From an uncultured Prevotella sp. (GTDB lineage Bacteria; Bacteroidota; Bacteroidia; Bacteroidales; Bacteroidaceae), in NCBI GenBank assembly GCA_900543975.1, contig UQTI01000003.1:1-64000 (forward strand): DNA of 64,000 nucleotides. The letters are read 5' to 3'. The notes under the pieces were generated by a model. It was not told where the DNA came from, ran no database searches, and saw nothing but the letters and a program-made list of their open reading frames with translations. A program made the translations under genes and the position numbers. How positions within the stretch are numbered: the first letter of the stretch is position 1; each line of letters starts with the position of its first letter. This document shows, piece after piece, positions 7,550 to 17,394 of the stretch.

Positions 7550-9646
7550 TTAATGTCCCATGCGTGAGGTGTCTACAGCCTTTACATCCTTTTCCTTGTA
7601 GCCGCCAAACTTATAAATGACACCGAGGGTGAGCGATGCCCAGTTGTAGTTGATCTTCATGCGGTAGTCTTGGTTGCCCTGTACGGAGCGGGTGTCGTAT
7701 GGGTTGTTGAAGATGTTGCTGCCGTTGAGTCGCACACCCCATCTTCCGTCGTGCGACGACCATTGCAGCTTGGCATCCATTCTGAAGATTGGACTGATGT
7801 CGTAGACTCCTTGTATAGCCTTTGTCTGATAGAACGGATTAAGGATGAGACGGAGATCCTGCGTGCTACAGAGTTTTACGGATGCGGTGCCTCCAAGGAC
7901 GACAGACAGCTTCTTGCGGTCGAAAGGCAGGTCAAAGAAATGGTCGCTCTTGTCGTGCTTGTAGGTTCCCATGACAAACACGTTGCCGTTGAGCCATTGG
8001 CCTGCATTGAAGATGGCAGAGGCTTGTAGCCCGAAGCTGTTTGAATAGTTGAAATTGGTTTCCTTCATTATCACCGCCATGCGGTCGGTGGTCTGGTAGG
8101 GTAGCTGCACGGAATAATCGGGCTTCAGACTTGCGAAAGCCATGAGCGTGTAACGTCGCTTTATCTGCCACATCAGGTTGACATTATAATAAGAGAAGGG
8201 CTTCAGGTCAGGATTGCCATGAATCTCGGTGTAGGTGGATGAGTAGAACACGTTGCTCATGGTTGACCAATAGCTCGGAAACTCGGAGTTGGAACTGAAC
8301 GAGAGGTTGAGCAGATGGTTGTCGTTGATGTTCCATAAAGCGTTGAGCGTAGGATAGACGCGCCATTTGTCCCATATCGGCGAGTGGTATTGCTCGGCAG
8401 CAACGGATGCTTCAACACTGACAGCCTTGCTTATCTGCTTGCTGAACCCAGCATACAGGTTCCATATACGCTCGTTTATGTCGACGCTGCTTGTACCGTC
8501 AGGCAGGACGCTTCCATCCTTGTTGACGGTGGTCTGATAGCTCTTGTTGCTTGCAAACTGCCCTTTCACGCCATAGGACAATCCCCAGCCGTGTGCCAGC
8601 GAGTGGGTCTGGTCTGCCGTGAACATCCATTTGTTGATGGTCTGCTTGCTGCCGCTTGTCATGTTGCGTTCCGTCGCTGTTGTGTTTTCATCCACAATCA
8701 TCGTTCCGTCGAGAACTTGCTGCTGAGGTGTGCGATAGTGGGTGTATGAACCGTTAAGGGTGAGTCCGAAAGGAAGCGAGTAGTTGACATCCACATTGTG
8801 CAGATACTCGTGGCTGTCATGATGCATTCCGCTGATGCTCGATCCTGTAGTGTGGCTGTTTGAGCACGTCTTGTCCCATTGTCCCGTATAGGCTACGTCA
8901 AGACGATTGTTCTTGCTAAAGGTGTAATTCATCCCCAGTCGGTAGCTGTGGGTAATGCCAAACGACTTCTGCCCGGTTTCATCATTATAGTGTATACGAT
9001 TGTTGCCAAGTGGATGATTGGCTATGCGTGAAGACTCACCGTAGGAATTGCCGTTTACATATTTATATTGTGCGTCAATTCCAAACTTGCCTCTTTGCAA
9101 GGAAAGATATAAATTACCAAACTCATTGGCGTATTTGTTTTGCCGCATGCCGCCAATTGCCTGTCCAGACAGCTGATTGGTGCCGGCATAGTCTTTCGTG
9201 ACGATGTTGATAGCCATGCCACGCACATGATAACGGGCGGGGGCAGACAACATGACTTCGGCTTTTGCCAGCTGTGCGGCAGGCATTGACTTAAGACGCT
9301 CTGTCAGCTGCTCCTGTGTCAACGTTGTGGCTTGTCCGTTGACAATCAGCGTCACCTCGTTGCCAGAGAACGATATCTTGCCTGTGGCATCGCTGATGCC
9401 AGGTATGTGTGTCAATGCCTCGTAAGCGTTGTCGGCAGGCAGCTGCTTTATGAGCAACGGCATATTGTATGTCAGCATGCCGCGCTCTGCCTTGACAATG
9501 GGGCGCGAGCCTTTTACCATCACTTCAGGAAGATTGTGCATCATGCTTTCCATGGTGAGCGAATCTTTTGGAGCGTTGTCTTGTGCGTGGACTGTTATGG
9601 ACGATGCAAAGAGAAGGCTTATTAAGAAAAATCTATTACGTTTCAT
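7550..9646 (-). CDS. TonB-dependent receptor-like outer membrane beta-barrel protein
   Basis: 698 residues with a signal peptide (MKRNRFFLISLLFASSITVHAQ). An N-terminal plug region (~35-150) contains IPGISDATGKISFSGNEVTL and RYHVRGMAINIVTK. The long barrel has alternating aromatic strands and repeated LNGS/YTHY-type turns to residue ~685. It resembles the outer-membrane beta-barrel family (OMP_b-brl_3) of Bacteroidetes rather than SusC, as it lacks a carboxypeptidase-like N-terminal domain and has no SusD partner next to it. The substrate is unknown. It stands alone between two ATPase genes on the same strand. The last residues (VKAVDTSRMGH) extend past the final strand. Confidence 0.85.
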   Translation of the reverse strand: MKRNRFFLISLLFASSITVHAQDNAPKDSLTMESMMHNLPEVMVKGSRPIVKAERGMLTYNMPLLIKQLPADNAYEALTHIPGISDATGKISFSGNEVTLIVNGQATTLTQEQLTERLKSMPAAQLAKAEVMLSAPARYHVRGMAINIVTKDYAGTNQLSGQAIGGMRQNKYANEFGNLYLSLQRGKFGIDAQYKYVNGNSYGESSRIANHPLGNNRIHYNDETGQKSFGITHSYRLGMNYTFSKNNRLDVAYTGQWDKTCSNSHTTGSSISGMHHDSHEYLHNVDVNYSLPFGLTLNGSYTHYRTPQQQVLDGTMIVDENTTATERNMTSGSKQTINKWMFTADQTHSLAHGWGLSYGVKGQFASNKSYQTTVNKDGSVLPDGTSSVDINERIWNLYAGFSKQISKAVSVEASVAAEQYHSPIWDKWRVYPTLNALWNINDNHLLNLSFSSNSEFPSYWSTMSNVFYSSTYTEIHGNPDLKPFSYYNVNLMWQIKRRYTLMAFASLKPDYSVQLPYQTTDRMAVIMKETNFNYSNSFGLQASAIFNAGQWLNGNVFVMGTYKHDKSDHFFDLPFDRKKLSVVLGGTASVKLCSTQDLRLILNPFYQTKAIQGVYDISPIFRMDAKLQWSSHDGRWGVRLNGSNIFNNPYDTRSVQGNQDYRMKINYNWASLTLGVIYKFGGYKEKDVKAVDTSRMGH

Positions 9647-9901
9647 TTGCTTTTTTTGTTAAAACGGCTACTTGTTTTTTTGCTTCTGGTGTTAAAACGA
9701 CAGGCAATGTTTTTTTCTGAAATGACATTTGTGCGTTTTTTTTGCCTTATTTCTTTGCAAAAGTAGCTTTTTTTTAAAAAAAAACGAGTAATATGTTATG
9801 AGAATTTTGTAAAAAAGCGTTTTGTTTATTAACAACGTCGTTGCGTTGTCTGTCTAAGCTCTTGAATTGTTTTCCATTCAATCGGTCGCTTTGTTTTCCC
9901 T

Positions 9902-11251
9902 TCAATCGGTCGCTTTGTCCAAAATTTTGTCAATCATACCTACATAATAGAACGGGAGGTTTATCAGACGAAACGTTTTGCCGTTGGGTGTCGTCACGTC
10001 GTCTATGCTGTATTTGCCTGGCCATACCCTTACGGCGATGTCGGCAGATTCGGCGGTGTCCATAAACGAATGTAGCGAGCGAAGATGAGCATTGGTTCCC
10101 GACTTCACCTCTATGGGTATGATCGTCGCATGGTGCTGCCACACGAAATCGACCTCAGCCGTAGACCCCTTCTTGTCTCTAACCCAGAAAAACTGCTCGT
10201 TGCGGTAGTTGCGGTCGAGGACGATGCGCAGCTCTTGAGCCACAATCTGTTCGGCAGCATGGCCTTTCCACACATCGAGCAGAGAGCTGTTCTGTAGATA
10301 TTCTGTCTGTATGCCAACCGAGAAATTCATTATGCCCGAGTCGAGCCATATCAGCTTGGGCTGTCGCGTTGTGGCAGGTATGGCAGGGACCTTTACTGCC
10401 GTTACGGGATAGTCGAGGTTGAGCAAGAACGCATTTTGCAGAACCTCAAGAGCTTCGTGCACCTCCTTGCTTGTGTAGTTGCTGTCCCCGAAGCGGTTGA
10501 ACGTTATTGTTTGTCCTGCTTCAGCCCATCCGTGTGTGAGCAGATGGCGTATGATGTTCACCTGGTTGGCGTTCCTGGCATATTTTTCAACATCTTCATT
10601 GTAGCCGTTAAGCAACAAACGGTAAATGGGCGAAAGGGTTGTTATGTCATTGTTGGAGGCATATTCCATCAGCGCCTCCGGCATTCCGCCCACGAGCGTG
10701 TAGCGGTTGAACAGACTCATGAGCATGTCGTGGTAGACGGGAGAAACGTTCTGTTGGCGCACCATCTCAGCCAATGGCTCGTTGGATGTGGCGTTCAAAA
10801 ACTCGAGGAACGAGCACGGACGAAGCGACATATACTCCACACGCCCCACGGGAAACGAGATGCGTTGCTTTATGAGCGTTTGCAATCTTGACCCGGCAGC
10901 CACGATGTGTAGCCACGGCATCTCCTCGTAGAAATAGCGTAGCAGTCCGACGGCCTTCGGTTCGTTCTGTATCTCATCAATGAAGAGCAGTGTGCGTTTG
11001 TTCCTGTCTACCGTTATCTTCTTCTGCAAACAGATATATTGGAAAATTTCAGCCACATTGTCGGAGATGGCGAATGCCTTTGCATCATTACTTTGCTCCA
11101 GGTTGAGCTTAATGTAGCTGTCATATTGCTTGCTGAATTGGTCAATGAGCGTGGTCTTGCCAACCTGTCGTGCTCCGCGTAGAACAAGAGGCTTCCTGTT
11201 CTCGCGTTTGCTCCACTCGGTCAAATTGTCGATTAATAGCCTGTGTATCAT
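9902..11251 (-). CDS. AAA ATPase with DUF4143 C-terminal domain (second of two)
   Basis: 449 residues. Walker A is GARQVGKTT at ~25-33 and Walker B TLLFIDEIQNEP at ~88-99. Sensor-like HIVAAGSRL follows near 114-122, then a DUF4143-type C-terminus with TAEVDFVW and PIEVKSG giving a D...ExK pattern as in PD-(D/E)XK folds. It is a different subgroup from the ATPase at 5.7 kb: the start (MIHRLLIDNL) and sensor region differ. Function is unknown. The start at 11251 is immediately preceded by a minimal leader and a TATCTTTG box (11278-11285). The upstream array of 33-bp repeats begins right at that promoter. Confidence 0.9.
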   Translation of the reverse strand: MIHRLLIDNLTEWSKRENRKPLVLRGARQVGKTTLIDQFSKQYDSYIKLNLEQSNDAKAFAISDNVAEIFQYICLQKKITVDRNKRTLLFIDEIQNEPKAVGLLRYFYEEMPWLHIVAAGSRLQTLIKQRISFPVGRVEYMSLRPCSFLEFLNATSNEPLAEMVRQQNVSPVYHDMLMSLFNRYTLVGGMPEALMEYASNNDITTLSPIYRLLLNGYNEDVEKYARNANQVNIIRHLLTHGWAEAGQTITFNRFGDSNYTSKEVHEALEVLQNAFLLNLDYPVTAVKVPAIPATTRQPKLIWLDSGIMNFSVGIQTEYLQNSSLLDVWKGHAAEQIVAQELRIVLDRNYRNEQFFWVRDKKGSTAEVDFVWQHHATIIPIEVKSGTNAHLRSLHSFMDTAESADIAVRVWPGKYSIDDVTTPNGKTFRLINLPFYYVGMIDKILDKATD

Positions 11252-11295
11252 AACGGTTATGTCGTTGGTTCGTGTTGCAAAGATACAGCTTTTTT

Positions 11296-11450
11296 CCTAA
11301 AACATAGGCAAAAATGAGATAAAATTTTCCTAAAACATAGGCAAAAATAGGGTAAAAATTGCCTAAAGTATAGGCAAAATGAGATAAAATCTTCCTAAAG
11401 CATGGGCAAAAAAAGGGCAAAAATTGCCTAAAACATGGGCAAAAACAGAG
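11296..11450. repeat. Tandem array, 32-33-bp unit, five copies
   Basis: Units start at CCTAAA in 11296, 11329, 11362, 11394 and 11427. They share CCTAAAACATAGGCAAAAA followed by GAGATAAAATT or GGGTAAAAATT. The array starts 10 bp upstream of the -7 box of the second DUF4143 ATPase and therefore overlaps its -33 region. Because the unit is near 33 bp, a spurious leftward reading frame of 11-residue repeats runs through it; it is not called as a gene. Confidence 0.92.
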
Positions 11451-11454
11451 ATTC

Positions 11455-11675
11455 TTCACTTTTCGTTTTTCACTTTTCCCTTAAATCGGTGTCAGCTTTT
11501 TTTACCTTTTTACCTTTTTACTTTTTTACCTTTAAAATGTCTTTTCAAAAAAAGCCCCATAAGGTTCAGAAACCCTATGGAGCTTAATGTTTCTAATGCG
11601 GCGTCAGCCTTTTTTACCTTTTTACCTTTTTACTTTTTTACCTTTAAAATGCCTTTTTACTTTTTTACCTTTAAA
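11455..11675. repeat. CACTTTTC / TTTTTACC family repeats
   Basis: Three blocks of CTTTTTACCTTTTTAC and one of CTTTTCGTTTTTCACTTTTC. The last block enters the 3' end of the 1440-residue protein gene, where its complement (AAAGGTAAAAAAG) encodes the final LKVKK residues. A weak hairpin (AAGCCCCATA ... TATGGAGCTT) lies at 11551-11584. Confidence 0.75.
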
Positions 11676-14600
11676 GCGTCGCATCCCTCAGCCTTGACGA
11701 TGTAGAGGCCGTGAGGCAGGGTGGCGAGACTTATGGTTGAGGCGTGGGCAGAGAGGACGGTGCGACCAGCCACGTCGGTCACGGTGAAGAGCGTGGCGGC
11801 AGGAGCCGACACCGTGTTGCCACAGACGGTGAGCTTGTTGTCGGTGCCGTCGGCAATAGTAGATGTTATGCCCGTTGTGCCCTCATCGTAAGGAATGTAA
11901 AGACCCACGGTGTGAGAAGGATAATCCTTGTAAGTTACCTTTCCGATCAATGTCGACTTGCCCGTGGCCGGGTCAAGCTCCAGCAGTTCGCCCGACGACA
12001 AGTCGCCGTTGTGAGCCCAGAACAGACGGCCCGTCTTGTGGTCGAAGGTCATGGAATGGTAGAGCGCGATGTCGGTGATCGAGGTAGAGCCCACGAGCGT
12101 TGTTGTGCCCGTCTTCTTGTCGAGGGTGTAGAGGCATCCGTCGTTGGCGATGGCGAAGAGCGTGCCCTTGTTGTCGGCAGCGAGCGTAGAGAGCTTGCGG
12201 TCGATTGGTGCCAGCAGCTTCTGTGCTCCCGTGGCGAGGTCTATCGATGCGAGCACCAGCTGCTCTTTGTCTATGACGAGAGCATACATGGTGTGGTCGG
12301 CGTAGCTGTAGGTCACGTCGAAGACCAGGTTGTTGAGCGATGTAGAGAATGTAGGCTCCCATGTCAGGGTGTCGAGAACCACAAACTCGCGCGGAATGAA
12401 CGATGTGCCGTCGCCTGTGAAAGCATAATAGGAACCCTTGTAATATTCGCCTGTAGCTATGCGGTAGCCGTTAGGCATCACCTCTTTCTTATATACAGCC
12501 GTCTCGGGAGCGTTGGTCGGAATGGTCATGACGCCAAGATAGTCGTATGGATCCCAGCGGAAGCCGCGGAGGTCGGCATCGGTGTAGTTGAACAGTTGGA
12601 GTGCGGCGCTGTTGTTGTCGGCATAGGTGTCGCCCTCCACGTTGGCTGTTGCCGTGATGGTGTAAGCCGTTTCAGGCTTCAGCGTCACGTCGCCCACCGT
12701 AAACTCTACGCTCTCGCCCTTGTTTATGTTGCCGTTATAGGTTGCTGCGAGCGTCTGCTCGTCAGAGAGCACCACCTTCACGGGCACGGTTGTGAGCGGC
12801 TTCTCGCCATAGTTTTTGATTATCACCTTCACCGTGACGCCGCTTTGCATGGCAACGGTGCGTGCGGGCGAGGTGATGGCCTCTATGCTGGCGTCGACAT
12901 CGGTCTGGCGCTCAACGGTGTTAGACAGCGCCTCAGCCGATGTTACGCTTGCTTCGCCCGCCGGGTAGACAGCCTGAACGGTGTAGGTGTAAGCGTTGGG
13001 AGCAAGGGTGCCCCATGCGTCGTCGGTGACCGTAAAGCCGGTCACGCCCTCCTTTATGACCTTCGTCTTGGACGGGTCAACAGGTGTGGTTGTGCGGTAG
13101 ATGTTATATTTGGGAGCCGGTAGGCTAACAGCCGGTTCGCCATACTCGCCCTTGCTGCCGGGAATGACACACTGGGCTGCGATGTTCCAGCCATAAATGC
13201 CGTTGTTGGTTGAGCCTGTCTCGCTCCATTTCAGACAGTTCTTGTTGTTGACCTTGCTGTAAGTACTGGCGTTGCCCACCTCAGCATTCTCGTCGCCCAT
13301 TATGCGCAGGCCAACCATATAATTCTCGCCCTCGCGCACCTCAACAGGAGTGGTGAGCTGTGCCACAGCCCATCCGCCCTCGGCAGAGGTGGTCATGGGC
13401 ACCGACTGGAGCACCTCATGGTCGTCGCGTGTGCCACGCCACACGATGGCTTGCACCGTGCCGTCGTTGGCCTTAACCCACGCCTTGACGGCAGCAATGC
13501 TGGTGCCCACCATGAGTGAGTCGGCAGCATCTTGAGCGGTGAAGGCGTGAGCCACGCAGAAGTCGGCCTTGCAATAATATTCTGGCGATGTGCTCTTTTT
13601 CACATCGGTCGGTCCGATGTGAGCCCACTGTGTCTTGACGTCACGCGTCTGCGGGTCCTTCCATGTTATGGTTGCCGACTTGCCGTCGGGAGCCACGGTT
13701 GCTGTCACGCCGTAAGGCACGATGGCGCTTCGCATGAGCGTTGTCTCTGGCAACTCCTGGCTTGCTGTGGCCTTGTCGGCAGAGACCACCAGCTCGCTGT
13801 TGTCGAAGAGCGGATAAGAGAAGGTAAGCTTGCTCTCCTCGCCCTTGAACACGTCGATGGCAAACTGTCCGTCGGCATCGGTAGCCGTCTCGCCCTCGGT
13901 GTAGCCGCTGAGCTTCACCTTTATGTCCTTCACGTTGCCGCTGACGCCGCTGAGCTTCACCTTGCCGCTGAGCTTTATCATGGCACGTTTGGTCATGGTG
14001 ATGTTCTGAGAGGCAGACCCCTTCTCGGGAAGGGTGATGTCGGCAGACCAGTCGTCGTAGCCCTTGGCCGTGGCCTTGAGGGTGTGTGAGCCGCTGGGTG
14101 CAGCGTAGAAGCTGTAGGTGCCGTCGGCGGCAGAGGTGGCGGTGAGGGAACCTATCTGCACGGTGGCGTTCTTCAGAGCCTCGCCACTCTCGCTGTCGGT
14201 CACCTTGCCGCTGAGCGTTGCCACGCCTGTGGCGTCGATGATGAAGCGCATGTAGGGCAGGGCAGCGACGGCACCTGTTCCCTCGCCCGATGCGATGTTG
14301 TCGAGGTCTATGTCGGAGCTGCTTGACGACACCGTGCGTGTGCGGTTGGGCTTGCCGGCGTTGGCTGCCACGAAGAAGCGGTCAAAATAGGTCCCGCTGC
14401 GCGAGCCTTTGTCCAAGAACATGTAGACCACGAGGTTGCGGCCATTGTAGCTGTATGGTGTGGCGAGGTGCAAGGGCACGTCGTTGGCACCCTTGTTGAA
14501 GGTCACGTTGCCGTCGAAGACAAGCGTCATGTCGGTGGTCTTGAACCATCCCTTTTGCAGAGAGGTCTCATCGGTCTCCATCATCCATATCTTCATCGGA

Positions 14601-15979
14601 CTGGTCATGGGTCTGGCATATTCAGAGAACGAGTTGCGCAGCACCAGGTCGCTGATGGTGCCCTTGGCGCCCTTGAGGTCAGAGGGGTAGACCATGACCT
14701 GTGTGGCTGTCTGGCTGGATTCGAGGTCGAACGGCAGCTTCGGGTTGCCGTTCTCTGACGTGGCATCGGGGGCTATGTTAAAGTCTTTGAGCGTCGGGCC
14801 GTAGCTGATAAACTCGCTTGAGGTCATGCCCTTGCCCTCGCCAGCCGGGTTCACCGGCACGACGGTGTAAGAGGTTAGCTGTCCTGCTGTCGGCGTGTCT
14901 TTATAAGTTGTCTCCTTGAGACCTGTGGCAATGGTCTGATGGGTGTCGCCCACGTTGCGTGTCACGGTGTATGTGAGCTGTGCGGGGTCGAAGGTACCCT
15001 TGTTGGCTCCCGCTGTGGGGGCTTTCCATGTGAGGGTTATCTGTCCGTCGTTCGCCTTCGCCTTCGCCTGAAGGTCTGTAATGGCTGCCGGGATGTCGAG
15101 ACCCACATGGATGGTCTTTGAGATGCGGCCCGACTCGCCCTCGTCTGTGCTCATGGCCACGGCATAGGTGTGGTTGCCTGAGGGCACGGCGGTGTCGGTG
15201 TAGGTGGCGTCGGCACCAGGGGTCATGCCCTCGCTGACGGTGGCAATCTTCTCGCCATCGCGGTAGATCACGGCTGTGACGACGGTGAGAGCGTTGTCTG
15301 TGCCTGTGGTTGAGGCGTTCTTCCATTTGAGCACCACCGATGCGCCGTCGGTGCCTGCTGTGGCGGTGAGGTCGGTCGGCGCTTTCGGGCCAGCGAGGTT
15401 GCTCACCTTCACGTCGTCGATGCCGAGGGCGTAAGACGCTGCCTGATGGTGACGGAAGGCGATGTATATTTTCTTGCCTTCAAAGTCTTTCAGCGAGAAA
15501 GAACGGTCGTTCTTCACAGGGTCGTCCTCATATCCGTTGTCGAGGGTCTCGGCTGTGAGCTTGTGTGTGAAGTCGGCGGGTGCGGTGCCTTTCTCCGACA
15601 CCAACAGCTCATAATATTCCTTCGAGTTCAGATCCTCGGCGCAGCACATGTAAGAAACTGTAAACTGGTCGTTGGTGACGTTGATCTGTGGCGTTATGAG
15701 CCAGTTGTCTTGCGTGCCGTCATAGTCTTTTCCGTTGTCGGGATTAGAGGTGTAGGAGATGGCAATCTTCTTGCCGTAGAGCGTGGCGTGTCCGCTGGTG
15801 GCAATCTGCCAGCAGTGGCCGTCGCCGTCGGCATCGACGGTGGTCCATCCTGACGGTGGAAACGCGTCGCCCTCAAAACCTTCGTTCACGATGAACGATT
15901 GACCTGATGCCTTTGCCGCTCCTGCGAGCGTCATGGCAGCAGTGAGGGCCATGATGAGATAATGTCTTGTTTTTCTCAT
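11657..15979 (-). CDS. Large secreted multidomain protein with type IX-like C-terminal sorting domain
   Basis: 1440 residues with a signal peptide at ~1-26. An N-terminal jelly-roll (cleaved adhesin / choice-of-anchor J) domain spans ~30-195 (EGDAFPPSGWTTVDADGDG, LGIDDVKVSN). Two fibronectin III-like domains follow (~200-390), then two carboxypeptidase-regulatory-like beta domains near 610-780 (SGKVTDSESGEALKNATVQI; KLSGKVKLSGVSG). Next come another adhesin/Fn3 region, a CARDB-like segment (IKNYGEKPLTTVPVKVVLSD), and a propeller-like stretch with DLATG/DPATGKSTLIG repeats. The C-terminal ~75 residues end VAGRTVLS..LPHGLYIVKAEG..LKVKK, the pattern of type IX sorting domains. A surface or secreted adhesin or enzyme scaffold is inferred; no catalytic motif was recognised. 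Confidence 0.85.
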   Translation of the reverse strand: MRKTRHYLIMALTAAMTLAGAAKASGQSFIVNEGFEGDAFPPSGWTTVDADGDGHCWQIATSGHATLYGKKIAISYTSNPDNGKDYDGTQDNWLITPQINVTNDQFTVSYMCCAEDLNSKEYYELLVSEKGTAPADFTHKLTAETLDNGYEDDPVKNDRSFSLKDFEGKKIYIAFRHHQAASYALGIDDVKVSNLAGPKAPTDLTATAGTDGASVVLKWKNASTTGTDNALTVVTAVIYRDGEKIATVSEGMTPGADATYTDTAVPSGNHTYAVAMSTDEGESGRISKTIHVGLDIPAAITDLQAKAKANDGQITLTWKAPTAGANKGTFDPAQLTYTVTRNVGDTHQTIATGLKETTYKDTPTAGQLTSYTVVPVNPAGEGKGMTSSEFISYGPTLKDFNIAPDATSENGNPKLPFDLESSQTATQVMVYPSDLKGAKGTISDLVLRNSFSEYARPMTSPMKIWMMETDETSLQKGWFKTTDMTLVFDGNVTFNKGANDVPLHLATPYSYNGRNLVVYMFLDKGSRSGTYFDRFFVAANAGKPNRTRTVSSSSSDIDLDNIASGEGTGAVAALPYMRFIIDATGVATLSGKVTDSESGEALKNATVQIGSLTATSAADGTYSFYAAPSGSHTLKATAKGYDDWSADITLPEKGSASQNITMTKRAMIKLSGKVKLSGVSGNVKDIKVKLSGYTEGETATDADGQFAIDVFKGEESKLTFSYPLFDNSELVVSADKATASQELPETTLMRSAIVPYGVTATVAPDGKSATITWKDPQTRDVKTQWAHIGPTDVKKSTSPEYYCKADFCVAHAFTAQDAADSLMVGTSIAAVKAWVKANDGTVQAIVWRGTRDDHEVLQSVPMTTSAEGGWAVAQLTTPVEVREGENYMVGLRIMGDENAEVGNASTYSKVNNKNCLKWSETGSTNNGIYGWNIAAQCVIPGSKGEYGEPAVSLPAPKYNIYRTTTPVDPSKTKVIKEGVTGFTVTDDAWGTLAPNAYTYTVQAVYPAGEASVTSAEALSNTVERQTDVDASIEAITSPARTVAMQSGVTVKVIIKNYGEKPLTTVPVKVVLSDEQTLAATYNGNINKGESVEFTVGDVTLKPETAYTITATANVEGDTYADNNSAALQLFNYTDADLRGFRWDPYDYLGVMTIPTNAPETAVYKKEVMPNGYRIATGEYYKGSYYAFTGDGTSFIPREFVVLDTLTWEPTFSTSLNNLVFDVTYSYADHTMYALVIDKEQLVLASIDLATGAQKLLAPIDRKLSTLAADNKGTLFAIANDGCLYTLDKKTGTTTLVGSTSITDIALYHSMTFDHKTGRLFWAHNGDLSSGELLELDPATGKSTLIGKVTYKDYPSHTVGLYIPYDEGTTGITSTIADGTDNKLTVCGNTVSAPAATLFTVTDVAGRTVLSAHASTISLATLPHGLYIVKAEGCDALKVKK

Positions 15980-16011
15980 AGCTATACAGTTTTTTTGTTG
16001 TGTTTTATCGG

Positions 16012-16094
16012 CTTTTGCTTATCGCCCATTTCTTCTTGCCCTTGGCTTATCAACCATTTCTTCTCGGCCTTGGCTTCTTGACCATTTCTTTTGG
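16012..16094. repeat. Tandem array, ~28-bp unit, three copies
   Basis: Imperfect units of CTTGGCTTATCAACCATTTC followed by TTCTCGGC lie 30 bp upstream of the start of the 1440-residue protein. A TATTTTTG box (minus strand, 16120-16127) lies just beyond, so the array would be in the 5' UTR. Confidence 0.75.
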
Positions 16095-16276
16095 GTTTCA
16101 TCCAAACGGTTATTTTTTGCAAAAATAGCGCAAAATCTTCAAACTACATAATAAAACGTTATTTATTTTGTAAGAATAGTTACAATATGTAGTTTTTTTG
16201 ATAATATTTTATCAATAATTCCTACATAAGAGAAAGTTCTTTTTATCAGAAGAACAGTTTTTTGTAGATTTTATTT

Positions 16277-16323
16277 AAAAAAAAAGCCCTCTCTCCTGCA
16301 AAAGAATTGTTGGAGAGAGGGCT
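16277..16323 (-). terminator. Terminator of the ychF-lgt transcript
   Basis: A 12-bp perfect stem, AGCCCTCTCTCC (16285-16296) with GGAGAGAGGGCT (16312-16323), is followed on the minus strand by a run of nine T. It lies beyond lgt in the direction of transcription and before the promoter of the large secreted protein. Confidence 0.9.
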
Positions 16324-16364
16324 TATTCTTAACTAATCCCTTAAAAAGCCTTGGCTATAAGATT

Positions 16365-16565
16365 TTCCACTTTTCCCTTAAAAAGGCTTGTTCTCAACGG
16401 CGTCAGCCTTTTTTTACCTAGCCCCACCCCCTCGCCACCTGACGGTGGCTCACCCCTCCCCTTATGGAGGGGAGTAATTAGCTAGGGCTATACGATTTTT
16501 CACTTTTCGTTTTTCACTCTTCCCTTATAAGGCGTCAGCCTTTTTTACCTTTTTACTTTTTTACC
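16365..16565. repeat. Composite repeats including REP-like element copy 2
   Basis: The REP-like element at 16420-16493 has hairpin GCCACC-TGAC-GGTGGC (16434-16449) and palindrome CCCCTCC (16453-16459) / GGAGGGG (16466-16472), without the inserted two-hairpin module of copy 1. It is flanked by GGCGTCAGCC, CACTTTTC and TTTTTTACC repeats. The last block forms the end of lgt (residues KKVKR). Confidence 0.85.
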
Positions 16566-17381
16566 TTTAACCATGCACCACACGCCGATAGCGATGAAGG
16601 GTATGGACAGGAGCTGTCCCATGTTGAGAAGCATGTGCTCCTCGAAGCCCACCTGCACGTCCTTCGTAAACTCTATGAAGAAGCGGAAGGTGAAGATCAG
16701 GGTCAGGCAGAGGCCGAAGAAAAAGCCTGTGCCCACGCGCTCAGCATGACGGCGGTAGAGGTGCCAGCCTATGAAGAAGAACACAAAATAGGCTATCGCC
16801 TCGTAGAGCTGTCCCGGATGTCGCGGCTCGGTGCCCATGGGGCCGGCCTGAAGGAAATAGAATCCCCACGGCATGGTGGTGACACGTCCTAAGATCTCCG
16901 AGTTCATGAGGTTGCCCAGACGTATGAACGTGGCGGTGATGGGTGTGGCGATGGCAATGTTGTCGAGCACCTGCCAGATGGGCACATGTGTGCGGCGATA
17001 ATAGAGCCAGAGGGCAATCATGAGGCCCAGTGTGCCACCGTGCGATGCCAGTCCGCGGTAGCCCGTAAATTTCCATCCTCCGTCGTTGAGAAACTCGATA
17101 GGAATGAAGATCTCAACAAAATGTTTCCATGAAGAGAGGAACACGTCGGGTTGATAGAAGAGGCAGTGGCCGAGACGTGCGCCCGCCAGGATGCCGATGA
17201 AGCAGTAGATGAACAATGGGTCGAACAGCTCGTCCTTGATCTTCTGCTCACGATACAGACGGCGCACAAGCAGATAAGCCAGCAGTAGGCCTATGAGCCA
17301 GCACAGCGAGTACCAGTGAAGGGCGAAATGACCGATCCGCAGAGCGGTGTCGGACGGATCCCATATAATGTAGTTGAACAT
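16545..17381 (-). CDS. lgt: Prolipoprotein diacylglyceryl transferase
   Basis: Transfers diacylglycerol from phosphatidylglycerol to the lipobox cysteine of prolipoproteins in the inner membrane. 278 residues with about seven membrane segments. The family signature region GNLMNSEILGRVTTMPWGFYF includes the invariant arginine, RLGHCLFYQPDVF lies earlier, and EPRHPGQLYEA later. It starts 13 bp after ychF stops, so the two are probably co-transcribed. Its C-terminus (MVKGKKVKR) is encoded by a dispersed purine repeat that continues into the spacer. Confidence 0.97.
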   Translation of the reverse strand: MFNYIIWDPSDTALRIGHFALHWYSLCWLIGLLLAYLLVRRLYREQKIKDELFDPLFIYCFIGILAGARLGHCLFYQPDVFLSSWKHFVEIFIPIEFLNDGGWKFTGYRGLASHGGTLGLMIALWLYYRRTHVPIWQVLDNIAIATPITATFIRLGNLMNSEILGRVTTMPWGFYFLQAGPMGTEPRHPGQLYEAIAYFVFFFIGWHLYRRHAERVGTGFFFGLCLTLIFTFRFFIEFTKDVQVGFEEHMLLNMGQLLSIPFIAIGVWCMVKGKKVKR

Positions 17382-17394
17382 TTCCCGTTAGTTG

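Noticed and set aside
11142..11459. 105-codon minus-strand frame with repeated FAYVLGKFYL-type residues
   Set aside because: It is the translation of the 33-bp tandem array and overlaps the start of the DUF4143 ATPase gene; no independent start or domain.
11744..13123. 459-codon open frame on the plus strand within the large secreted protein gene
   Set aside because: It is the antisense of a gene with clear domains; its translation has no recognisable motif and is arginine/valine/glycine-skewed, as expected for a shadow frame. The same applies to the 403-codon frame opposite cysS (26730-27941).
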